Source: Thermus albus
Lineage (GTDB): Bacteria > Deinococcota > Deinococci > Deinococcales > Thermaceae
Direction: 5' to 3'
Assembly: GCF_022760855.1 (NCBI RefSeq)
Contig: NZ_JAKTNR010000010.1
Coordinates: 10,939 to 74,938, forward strand
Length of the DNA: 64,000 nt
This document shows, one piece after another, positions 8,650-15,451 of the stretch. A model generated the notes under the pieces. The model was given only the letters and a program-made list of their open reading frames with translations. It had not been told where the DNA came from and ran no database searches. How positions within the stretch are numbered: position 1 is the first letter of the stretch; each line of letters opens with the position of its first letter. The position numbers were made by a program, and so were the translations under genes.

Positions 8650-8668
8650 GGCCCCCTCCGGATGAAGG

Positions 8669-8698
8669 AAAAACTCCTACCGGCACGCCGGTAGGAGT
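8669..8698 (-). terminator. Riboswitch-controlled terminator
   Basis: On the minus strand an 11-bp perfect stem (8698-8688 with 8683-8673, loop CGTG) is followed by TTTTT at 8673-8669. Its 5' arm, ACTCCTACCGG, includes the 3' strand of the fluoride aptamer pseudoknot, so aptamer folding and termination exclude each other. Confidence 0.9.
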
Positions 8699-8738
8699 CA
8701 TCAGCCCTCGCGGGCGGTTCAGGCGGACTCCATCGCCC
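8690..8738 (-). promoter_or_regulatory. Fluoride riboswitch (crcB motif)
   Basis: The minus-strand RNA starts GGGCGAUGGAGUCCGCC (P1 plus one pseudoknot strand). It continues UGAACCGCCC, loop GCGA, GGGCUGAUGA, then ends GACUCCUAC. P2 is GCCC/GGGC. GAGUC pairs with GACUC in the pseudoknot. Conserved features of the crcB aptamer (GGCGAUG, AACCGCC, GGCUGAUGA, CUCCUAC) are all in order and spacing. It sits between a TATACT -10 box (8750-8745) and the first MutS-like gene. With the overlapping terminator, fluoride binding should allow read-through: an ON switch. The identification rests on motif match and base pairing read by eye. Confidence 0.93.
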
Positions 8739-8744
8739 TAACCC

Positions 8745-8750
8745 AGTATA
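8745..8750 (-). promoter_or_regulatory. -10 element for the riboswitch transcript
   Basis: TATACT on the minus strand (8750-8745), ending 6 bases before the first G of the aptamer, so the transcript would begin essentially at the riboswitch. No good -35 is seen. It lies just after the stop codon (8757) of the upstream gene. Confidence 0.65.
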
Positions 8751-8756
8751 ACCCCC

Positions 8757-9194
8757 CTAGGGCTTCTTGGGCGCAGCCGTGGAGACATGGGCTCCGCCGT
8801 GGGCCATGGGCGCCGAGGCCTTCACCGCCTCAAGCCTCCCATCCTTACCGATGGCCACATGGCGGTTTTTCAGCAGGGTGGACAGGGCGTAGGTGTTCTT
8901 GCCGATCCGCACCCTTAGGCCCTCGAGGCTCGAGGCCTTGCCCACGATGGCGTAGCGGTAGCTGAGCCCTTTAGGAAGGGCAAAGACCACGTAGGCCGCC
9001 TTGTTGAGCTCCTCCGCCGTGGGCAGCATCCCCTTTCCCGTCTGCCAAAGCGCCTGCCCCTTGGCGTCCTCCAAAACCAGGGCGGTCCCAGCAGGCAACG
9101 CCCTCGGGGGAAAAACGCTGGACACCTTAAGGCCACCCGTAGATGCCGCCAAAGCCAAGGCCGTAGCCACCAACAACCCCATGATCCGCTTCAT
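8757..9194 (-). CDS. Secreted protein of unknown function in the kinase operon
   Basis: A 145-residue protein with an N-terminal signal peptide (MKRIMGLLVATALALA) and a beta-rich mature part. Stretches such as GTALVLEDAKGQALWQTGKG and GLSYRYAIVGKASSLEG carry no motif I recognise. The tail is His/Ala/Lys-rich (MAHGGAHVSTAAPKKP). Its ATG overlaps the histidine kinase stop by 4 bases (ATGA), making it the last gene of the cytochrome c / regulator / kinase operon. It may be a periplasmic accessory or target of that system; this is inference from position only. Confidence 0.65.
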   Translation of the reverse strand: MKRIMGLLVATALALAASTGGLKVSSVFPPRALPAGTALVLEDAKGQALWQTGKGMLPTAEELNKAAYVVFALPKGLSYRYAIVGKASSLEGLRVRIGKNTYALSTLLKNRHVAIGKDGRLEAVKASAPMAHGGAHVSTAAPKKP

Positions 9195-10462
9195 CGCTTC
9201 ACCTCCGGAGCATCCGCTCCAGAGCCCATTGCAAGGGGAGAAGCTGAAGGGAGCCTGAAGCTCAGCCGCACCAGGAGCCCCTTCTCGTTTACCCAGGAAA
9301 GCTCGGCCCCCAAGGCCTCGGCCACCTGGCGCACCACCCGCATCCCCAGGCCTTCGCGGGCCCGGGCGGAGAGGCCTGGACCCCCGTCCTGCACCTCCAG
9401 GTAGGCCCGGCCTTCCTTCAGGCCCGTTCGCAAGAAAACCGTGCCCTGGCCGTGAACCAAGGCGTTGTGCACCAGGTTGTTCATCACCCGCTCCAGCAGG
9501 CGCGGATCTGCCTTAACCCATGCCGTCTGGCCTTCCAAAACCAATTCCCGGCCCCGGGCCACGAAAAGGGGCTGAAACCTATCAAACACTACACCGGCCA
9601 GCTCGTTAAGGTCCACCTCCACCAAATGGAGGTCCTGGGCTTGAGCCCGGGTAAGGGCCAGGAGGTTCTCCGCCAGGGCCTCCAGGCGCTCCGCCTGGAT
9701 TTTCAGCTTAGAAAGGGTCTCCCGTTCCAGGCTCGGGGCCCTAAGAAGGCGCTCCAGCCCCACCCGAAAGGCGGTAATGGGGGTGCGCAACTCGTGGCTT
9801 GCCAGAGCCCAAAACGCTCGTTCCCGCTCCCTCTCCTCCTTAAGGGTACGGAGCAGCTTGGCGAATGCCTGGGCCAGGCGGGCCACCTCGTCCTTGCCCT
9901 CCGGGGGCTCCACCACCTGGAAACGGGATGCCCCTTCGGCCAAACGGCGCAAGGGGGTAAGGGCCAGGCCCACCAAAAAGTAAGCCACGAGCGCGGTCAC
10001 CCCTCCCAGGAGAAGGGAGAGGGGCAGGCCCAGGCGCAGGTAGAGGAGGGCTAAGCGCTCCACGACCCCTAGGGGCTGGGCCACCACCAGGCGGTAGCCC
10101 TGCTCCTGCCGGGCCAGTACCCGCCACCCCGCCAGGCTCCGGGCCTTCTCCTGCTCCACGGTGCGCAGCATGGCGGGGGCCGAGGCCAAGCCCCCCTGCC
10201 ATACCAGCCTTCCCCCCTGGTAAAGCCAGGCCGTCCCAGGGAAATCCCCTCCCAGGACCTCGTCCTCCACCTCCGGGGGCACCAGGTGATCCGGGGCCGC
10301 CCGGGCCGCCTCCAGCAGAACCCTGGCCTGGAGCTGGAGGGCCCGGTCCACCTCAGCTAAGGCCAGCCGGGTCAGCAACACGCTGGAGGCCCAAAGGCCT
10401 AGCCCCAAGCCCAGCACGGCCAGAAACCCGGCAATTAGGGCTAGGCGGGTGCCCAAGCTCAT
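9191..10462 (-). CDS. Sensor histidine kinase
   Basis: A 423-residue membrane kinase. TM1 (about 8-30), an extracytoplasmic sensor of roughly 105 residues, TM2 (about 143-166), then a HAMP-like linker. The H-box is ASHELRTP with His223, the N-box MNNLVHNALVHG with Asn333, and the G-boxes VQDGGPGLS and GLGMRVV. It autophosphorylates on His223 and passes phosphate to the response regulator encoded just upstream (4-base ATGA overlap). The sensor has no recognised fold, so the signal is unknown. Co-transcription with cytochrome c hints at a redox or respiratory signal. Confidence 0.9.
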   Translation of the reverse strand: MSLGTRLALIAGFLAVLGLGLGLWASSVLLTRLALAEVDRALQLQARVLLEAARAAPDHLVPPEVEDEVLGGDFPGTAWLYQGGRLVWQGGLASAPAMLRTVEQEKARSLAGWRVLARQEQGYRLVVAQPLGVVERLALLYLRLGLPLSLLLGGVTALVAYFLVGLALTPLRRLAEGASRFQVVEPPEGKDEVARLAQAFAKLLRTLKEERERERAFWALASHELRTPITAFRVGLERLLRAPSLERETLSKLKIQAERLEALAENLLALTRAQAQDLHLVEVDLNELAGVVFDRFQPLFVARGRELVLEGQTAWVKADPRLLERVMNNLVHNALVHGQGTVFLRTGLKEGRAYLEVQDGGPGLSARAREGLGMRVVRQVAEALGAELSWVNEKGLLVRLSFRLPSASPLAMGSGADAPEVKR

Positions 10463-11121
10463 CCGGAAACACGGTACCCCAGGCCCCGCACGGTTTCAAT
10501 GACCCCTTCCCCCAGCTTTTTGCGCAAGTTCTTCACATACACCTCCACCAGGTTGGAAGCCCCCTCGTAGCCGGGGCCCCAGATGCGCTCCAGGATCTCC
10601 TCTTTGGAAAAGATCCTCCCCGGGCTCAAAAAGAGAAGCTCCAACACCTGGTACTCCTTGGCGGTTAAGGTTACCGGAACCCCGGCCTTAAAGACCCGCC
10701 GCGCTTCCACCTCCAAGGCCACGTCCCCCACCTCCACCCGCCTGGGGCGCACCTCCCCCCGGCGGAGGAGGGCCCGGATACGGGCCACCAGCTCCGGCAG
10801 GGCAAAGGGCTTGGGCAGGTAGTCCTCCCCCAGGTCCAGCCCCCGCAGCCGGTCGTCCAAGGCGTCTTTGGCGGTGAGGAAGAGGATGGGTTGGGCGAAG
10901 CCCGCCTCCCGCAATGCCTGGGCCAGGCGGAACCCGGCTTCCTCCCCCTCGGGTAGGCGGACATCCAGAACCAAAACCTGAAAGGGGTGCTCCCAAAGGG
11001 CCTCCCAAGCCTCCTCCTGGGAGGTGACCCAGACCACCTGAAAGCTGAACTCCTCCAGGGCTTGGGCCACGGCCCGCCCCAAGTCTGGGTCATCCTCCAC
11101 CAGGAGAAGCCTAGCCACCAT
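10459..11121 (-). CDS. OmpR-family response regulator
   Basis: A 220-residue two-domain regulator. The receiver domain has the acidic pair Glu9-Asp10-Asp11 (LLVEDDPDLG), phospho-acceptor Asp53 (VLDVRLPEG) and conserved Lys in YLPKPFALPEL. The C-terminal winged helix has TAKEYQVLELLFLSPGRIFSKEEI and VEVYVKNLRKKLG, typical of OmpR/PhoB. Its ATG shares one base with the stop of the cytochrome c gene and its stop overlaps the kinase start, so all are one operon. DNA targets are not visible in this window. Confidence 0.92.
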   Translation of the reverse strand: MVARLLLVEDDPDLGRAVAQALEEFSFQVVWVTSQEEAWEALWEHPFQVLVLDVRLPEGEEAGFRLAQALREAGFAQPILFLTAKDALDDRLRGLDLGEDYLPKPFALPELVARIRALLRRGEVRPRRVEVGDVALEVEARRVFKAGVPVTLTAKEYQVLELLFLSPGRIFSKEEILERIWGPGYEGASNLVEVYVKNLRKKLGEGVIETVRGLGYRVSG

Positions 11122-11579
11122 CAGAGCTTAAGGGATTGCCGCAGGGCGTACACCTTGCTGGGGGTGAGCTTCTTGGCCCGCTCCTTCTTCACCTCCTCCG
11201 GGGTGTAGGGCTTAAAGCCGGCAGGAGGTTTATTGCCGAAGCTGGTGGCCACGTAGTTGAGGATGGAGGCGATCTGGTCGTCCTTCAGCTGAGCCTCCCA
11301 GGCGGGCATGTTGCCATTGTAGGTCTGCCCCTTCACCCGAATGGACCCCTGCAGGCCATAGAGGACCAGGTCCACCAGATAGGTGCGTCCCTCCTTTTTG
11401 GCCAGGATCTCCTGCACGTGCCCCGCCAGGGGAGGAAAGGCGCCGGCAATACCCTGGCCGTTGGCCTGGTGGCAGCTGGCGCAGTACTGCCCGTAAAGGG
11501 CCTGCCCGCTCTGGCCCAAGGCCAAACCAAACCCCAATCCCAAGGCCAAAACGCCCATCTTGTAAACCAGCCTTCCCAT
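11121..11579 (-). CDS. Monohaem c-type cytochrome
   Basis: A 152-residue exported cytochrome. An N-terminal hydrophobic segment (residues 5-22) precedes the haem site CASCH (Cys33, Cys36, His37); the likely axial Met is Met91 in NGNMPAW. The class I fold is supported by the helix LKDDQIASILNYVATSFG. The start at 11579 is preferred over an earlier ATG at 11600 because GGAGGT lies 5 bases before it. It is the first gene of an operon with a response regulator, kinase and secreted protein, an unusual pairing of an electron carrier with its own two-component system. Confidence 0.88.
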   Translation of the reverse strand: MGRLVYKMGVLALGLGFGLALGQSGQALYGQYCASCHQANGQGIAGAFPPLAGHVQEILAKKEGRTYLVDLVLYGLQGSIRVKGQTYNGNMPAWEAQLKDDQIASILNYVATSFGNKPPAGFKPYTPEEVKKERAKKLTPSKVYALRQSLKL

Positions 11580-11655
11580 ATGCACCTCCAAGGCCAGCAT
11601 GGATCCCTTAGCTTAAAGGAACCTGAAATCGGGTGTTCCGGGCCCCAGAGTGTGC

Positions 11656-11661
11656 TATCTT
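11656..11661 (+). promoter_or_regulatory. -10 element of a probable leaderless promoter (Nramp gene)
   Basis: TATCTT ends 6 bases before the ATG at 11668, too close to leave a 5' leader. The same hexamer and spacing recur before the leucyl aminopeptidase GTG (29471-29476). GGAAC and GTTCC arms at about 11619-11638 could form an operator. Confidence 0.55.
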
Positions 11662-11667
11662 GGCGGT

Positions 11668-12900
11668 ATGGGTTTTTTAGGTTTACCTAAACCCCGGCCC
11701 TGGTGGTGGTACCTGGGCCCGGGTTTCATCGTGTCCGTGGGCTACATGGACCCGGGCAACTGGGCCACCAGCCTCGAGGCGGGAAGCCGCTACGGGTACA
11801 GCCTGCTCTTCATCGTCACCCTTTCCAGCGCCATGGCCATCCTCTTCCAGTCCCTGGCGGTTCGGCTAGGGGTGGCCACAGGCCTGGATCTGGCCCAGCA
11901 TATGAGGCTTCGCCATCCCGGGGTCCTGGGGCGTTTCCTCTTCCTCACCGCCTTTCTGGCCATGGTGGCCACGGATCTTGCGGAATTCATGGGCATGGCG
12001 GTGGCCCTTAACCTCCTCCTGGGACTCCCCTTGGTATTGGCCGCCTGGATCACCGTATTGGACGTCTTCCTCATCCTGTATCTGGAGCGCTTCGGCTTCC
12101 GAGCCGTGGAGGCCGCGGTGACCTCCCTGGTGGGGATCATCGGCTTGAGCTATCTGGTGGAGATAGCCTTGTCCAAACCGAGTTGGGCCGAGCTCCTCCC
12201 CTCCCTTTTTCTTCCCAACGCCACCTTAGGGGAGCCAGGGGCCCTCTACCTGGCCCTGGGTATCCTGGGGGCCACGGTGATGCCCCACAACCTCTTCCTG
12301 CATTCGGCCCAGGTGAAGACCCGCCTAGGGGAAAACCTGAAGCGGGTACACCGCCTGCTCCTGGTGGATACCTTCTTGGCCCTCACCGGAGCTTGGCTGG
12401 TGAATGCCGCCATCCTGGTCATGGCGGCCGCCGTCTTCCACCAGCGGGGCCTGGTGATCGCGGATCTGGCCCAGGCCTACCACACCCTAGCCCCCCTCTT
12501 GGGACCCCTGGCGGCCACGGCCTTTGGCGTGGGCCTCCTGGCGAGCGGGCTTTCCAGCACCACCACCGGTACCCTGGCGGCCCAGGTGGTGGTGGAAGGG
12601 TTCTTGCAGGCTCGGGCGAACCCCGCCCGGCTCCGCCTCCTGGTGCGGCTCTTGGCGGTCCTCCCCGCCTCCTTGGCCCTGACCCTGCACGCCTCTCCCA
12701 TGGCCCTCATCGTCTTTTCCCAAGTTGTGCTCTCTTTGCAACTTCCCTTTACCCTCTTCCCTTTGGTACGCCTCACCTCAGACCCCGCCACCATGGGGGC
12801 CTGGGCCACGCCTTTTTCGGTCCGCCTCCTGGCCTGGGCGGCGGCCCTTTTGGTCCTCGGGCTAAACCTCCTGCTCCTAGTCCAAGCCATGGGGGCGTGA
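11668..12900 (+). CDS. mntH: Nramp-family divalent metal transporter
   Basis: A 410-residue inner-membrane protein with about 11 TM segments that imports Mn2+ or Fe2+ with protons. The family metal site is present: VGYMDPGNWATS in TM1 and GATVMPHNLFLHSA in TM6, giving Asp, Asn and Met ligands. The Met favours transition metals over Mg or Ca. The ATG at 11668 is chosen because a -10 box lies just before it; an in-frame ATG at 11650 would sit upstream of that promoter element. It is transcribed away from the cytochrome c operon. Metal control by one of the two Fur proteins in the window is possible but not shown. Confidence 0.92.
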   Translation: MGFLGLPKPRPWWWYLGPGFIVSVGYMDPGNWATSLEAGSRYGYSLLFIVTLSSAMAILFQSLAVRLGVATGLDLAQHMRLRHPGVLGRFLFLTAFLAMVATDLAEFMGMAVALNLLLGLPLVLAAWITVLDVFLILYLERFGFRAVEAAVTSLVGIIGLSYLVEIALSKPSWAELLPSLFLPNATLGEPGALYLALGILGATVMPHNLFLHSAQVKTRLGENLKRVHRLLLVDTFLALTGAWLVNAAILVMAAAVFHQRGLVIADLAQAYHTLAPLLGPLAATAFGVGLLASGLSSTTTGTLAAQVVVEGFLQARANPARLRLLVRLLAVLPASLALTLHASPMALIVFSQVVLSLQLPFTLFPLVRLTSDPATMGAWATPFSVRLLAWAAALLVLGLNLLLLVQAMGA

Positions 12901-12979
12901 GGAGGGGCATCCGGGCCCAGGAGGCCGCCCTTGGGCCGATTTCAGGCGCCTTTCAGGTTGGGGCCCTTTCCTTTAGCCT

Positions 12980-13903
12980 ATGAGGCCTCGCCCCCTGGTC
13001 TACACCCTCTTGGTGTTCCTCCTTCCGGCCCTGGCGGCCAAGCCCCTGGATAAGGGGCTGGTGATCGCGGATGCCGGAAATCACCGCTTGGTGGAGCTTT
13101 CCGGGGAGGGCCGCCTGGTGCGCATCGTCCCCTTACCGCGGCCCTTTCGCTACACTGACGACGTGTTCCTGGATCCCAAGAGGCCCGTGGCCTACATCAC
13201 CGATCCAGAAGTGGATGCGGTGGGTGCGGTGCGCTACCCCTCGGGCCAGCTGCTTTGGCTCTACGGAACACCGGGCCGCCCCGGGCGGGGTCCCGGTCAG
13301 CTCAACAACCCCGACGACCTGGTCCCCCTTCCCTCAGGCCTCCTGGCCGTGGCCGATATCAAAAACTGCCGCGTCCTCCTCCTTACCCCGGAGGGAAAGC
13401 TCACCAAGGTCCTCGGGCAAACCGGCACCTGCCGCAACGCGGATGGCTTCTTCAACAAGCCCAACGGGGCCTTCCCCCTAGGCAAGGACCGCCTCCTGGT
13501 GACAGAGATCGTGGGCCACGACGTGGCGGTGGTGGACCTCAATGGCCACCGCCTGGCCACCTATCCCCTCCCCCTCCACTACCCCTCGGACGCCAACCTG
13601 ACCCCATGGGGAACCGTCTTGGTGGTGGACTGGTGGTCTCCGGGAGCGGTGTTGGAGCTGGACCTGAAAGGCCACGTCCTCTGGCGCTATGCCCCCACGG
13701 GAAAGGAGGCGCGCCTCAACCACCCCTCGGTGGCCGTGGGGCTAGGGAATGGCCTCGTGGTCCTTACCGACGATTGGCGGCACCGGGTCTTGGTTCTGGA
13801 TCGCAAGACCCAGCGGGTGGTCTTCCAGTATGGGAAGACGGATACGCCAGGGGATGGCCCGGGCCTCCTGCGCAACCCCGACGGGCTGGACCCCTTCCGC
13901 TGA
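12980..13903 (+). CDS. Secreted NHL-type beta-propeller protein
   Basis: A 307-residue protein with a signal peptide (residues 1-19, ending ALAA) and about five or six repeated blades. Examples are LVIADAGNHRLVELSGEGRL, LLAVADIKNCRVLLLTPEGK, LLVTEIVGHDVAVVDLNGH, VLVVDWWSPGAVLELDLKGH and LVVLTDDWRHRVLVLDRKT. Such propellers serve as binding scaffolds or lyase/lactonase-like enzymes; none of those active sites is evident. The gene follows the metal transporter by 79 bases on the same strand, with no clear terminator between them, so co-transcription is possible. Confidence 0.78.
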   Translation: MRPRPLVYTLLVFLLPALAAKPLDKGLVIADAGNHRLVELSGEGRLVRIVPLPRPFRYTDDVFLDPKRPVAYITDPEVDAVGAVRYPSGQLLWLYGTPGRPGRGPGQLNNPDDLVPLPSGLLAVADIKNCRVLLLTPEGKLTKVLGQTGTCRNADGFFNKPNGAFPLGKDRLLVTEIVGHDVAVVDLNGHRLATYPLPLHYPSDANLTPWGTVLVVDWWSPGAVLELDLKGHVLWRYAPTGKEARLNHPSVAVGLGNGLVVLTDDWRHRVLVLDRKTQRVVFQYGKTDTPGDGPGLLRNPDGLDPFR

Positions 13904-13969
13904 AAGGCCCCAAAGTCATAGCCTGTGGCCTTGGGCATCCCCAAGCTGAAGAGGGCGGGAACCCCGTCC

Positions 13970-14143
13970 CTAGGACCGCTTTGGGAAAACGAACAGGGGC
14001 AAAACCACCGCCATGAAGTCCATCTCGTGGGCTAGTTTATCCACCACAACCTTAAGGCGACCCTTCCCGGCTGAGCTCTCTATAGCCCATTCTTCGGGAT
14101 GGGCTGCCCTCCCTACTGGGATGGCCCAAGGCCTCCTTGGGGG
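13970..14143 (-). pseudogene. Possible gene remnant, C-terminal part only
   Basis: Between an in-frame TGA (14146-14144) and TAG (13972-13970), the minus strand encodes a peptide that looks like real protein (HPEEWAIESSAGKG, then RLKVVVDKLAHEMDFMAVV) but has no usable start codon near its beginning. I do not recognise the family. It lies in the 271-base gap between the propeller gene and the ABC ATPase. Confidence 0.3.
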
Positions 14144-14174
14144 TCAGACCCCAGCTGGGCTCCGCCCGGGCCAT

Positions 14175-15443
14175 TTAGGATTGGGGGGCTCGAGGCTCCT
14201 TGGGTAGGGTGAGGATCCCCGCCCGTTCGTCGTACCCTAGGAGTCCCGCATAGCGGCCCCACTCCAGGATTACCCCAAGAACCTTCTTGGCCTCGGGCGC
14301 GGGCAAATGGTCCTGAAGCCAGGCCAGGACCCGCTCCTGGGAGAGGCGCCTCCGTTGGAGCAACAACCCGTGGATGCGGCGCAGGAGCGGCACCTCTCTC
14401 ACCAGGTGTTCGGCGAACATCTCCTGGCGTTCCTTCGGGCCGGCCTCAGCCCAGGCCATACCCGCAGGGGTTAGCTCCACATCCCCCCGCTCCACACGAG
14501 CAAAGCCCAGGAGTTCCAAGGCCTCCAGGAGGGGGAAGAGGTCGTCCACCTCCAAACCCTCCTCCTCCGCCAAAAGGGGTAGGTCGGCCTTCCCCCCAAA
14601 GCGGGCGATGGCCTCGGCCAGGCTCATGAGGGCCCCCACCTGGGCCTCCGGAAGGCGCAGGAGCTCCTCTTCTAGCCTCTGTTCCACCACCTCCCTGAGG
14701 GTCAGGATCTCATAGATCTGGTCCACCAGGGACCGAAAGCGCGGGTCCTCGGGCTCGCGGGGGTGGGGAAGGGGGATGGGGATCTCGCGGCCGATGCGGG
14801 CTGGGCTGCCTTGGAGGATGAGGGCCCGGTCCGCCAACGCCACGGCCTCCTCGATGTTGTGGGTCACCATGAGGACCGCCTTCGTGGAAAGGCTACCGGC
14901 CAGCCAGAGGTCCAGGAAATCCCCCCGGAGCCCCTCGGCGGTGAGGGGATCCAAGGCGGAGAAGGCCTCATCCAAAAGCAGGACCTCGGGTTCCACCACC
15001 AAGGCCCTGGCGAAGCCCACCCGCTGCCTCATGCCACCGGAAAGCTCCTTGGGCAAAGCCTCCTCAAAGCCCCGCAGGCCGATGAGGGCGATGGCCTCCC
15101 TGGCCCTTTCCATCCGCTCCCGAAGGGGGACACCCCGCGCCTCCAGGCCCAGGGCCACGTTCTCTAACACCGTAAGCCAGGGGAAAAGGGCAAAGCTCTG
15201 GAACACCATGGCCACCCCCTCCACGGGACCCTTCACCGGCCTGCCCTTGAAGGACACCTCCCCGCTGTCGGGGGGGATAAGGCCTGCCAGGATGCGCAAC
15301 AGGGTGCTCTTCCCGCTCCCCGATCGGCCCAAAAGCGCTACGATCTGCCCTTCCTCCAAGGCCAGGTTTACCCCCTGTAGAACGGGGTAGGCGGCCTCCT
15401 GAGCCCGGTAGGACTTGGACACATCCTTAGCCACCAAAAGCAT
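14175..15443 (-). CDS. NitT/TauT-type ABC transporter ATP-binding protein with C-terminal accessory domain
   Basis: A 422-residue ATPase. The N-terminal 250 residues are a full ABC domain: Walker A GRSGSGKSTLL, signature LSGGMRQRVGFARAL, Walker B VLLLDEAFSALD and the His switch VTHNIEEA. The remaining 170 residues form a helical, winged-helix-like domain of the kind attached to some nitrate/sulfonate/bicarbonate-type ATPases. The ATG at 15443 has GGGGGAG upstream and lies 8 bases after the permease stop; a much longer frame extending to 16196 is a shadow of the permease. No binding protein is adjacent, so the substrate is unknown. Confidence 0.88.
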   Translation of the reverse strand: MLLVAKDVSKSYRAQEAAYPVLQGVNLALEEGQIVALLGRSGSGKSTLLRILAGLIPPDSGEVSFKGRPVKGPVEGVAMVFQSFALFPWLTVLENVALGLEARGVPLRERMERAREAIALIGLRGFEEALPKELSGGMRQRVGFARALVVEPEVLLLDEAFSALDPLTAEGLRGDFLDLWLAGSLSTKAVLMVTHNIEEAVALADRALILQGSPARIGREIPIPLPHPREPEDPRFRSLVDQIYEILTLREVVEQRLEEELLRLPEAQVGALMSLAEAIARFGGKADLPLLAEEEGLEVDDLFPLLEALELLGFARVERGDVELTPAGMAWAEAGPKERQEMFAEHLVREVPLLRRIHGLLLQRRRLSQERVLAWLQDHLPAPEAKKVLGVILEWGRYAGLLGYDERAGILTLPKEPRAPQS

Positions 15444-15451
15444 GCTCCCCC

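Noticed and set aside
8673-8698. Plus-strand terminator at the same hairpin
   Set aside because: The T-run is on the minus strand only and the hairpin overlaps the riboswitch of the minus-strand genes.
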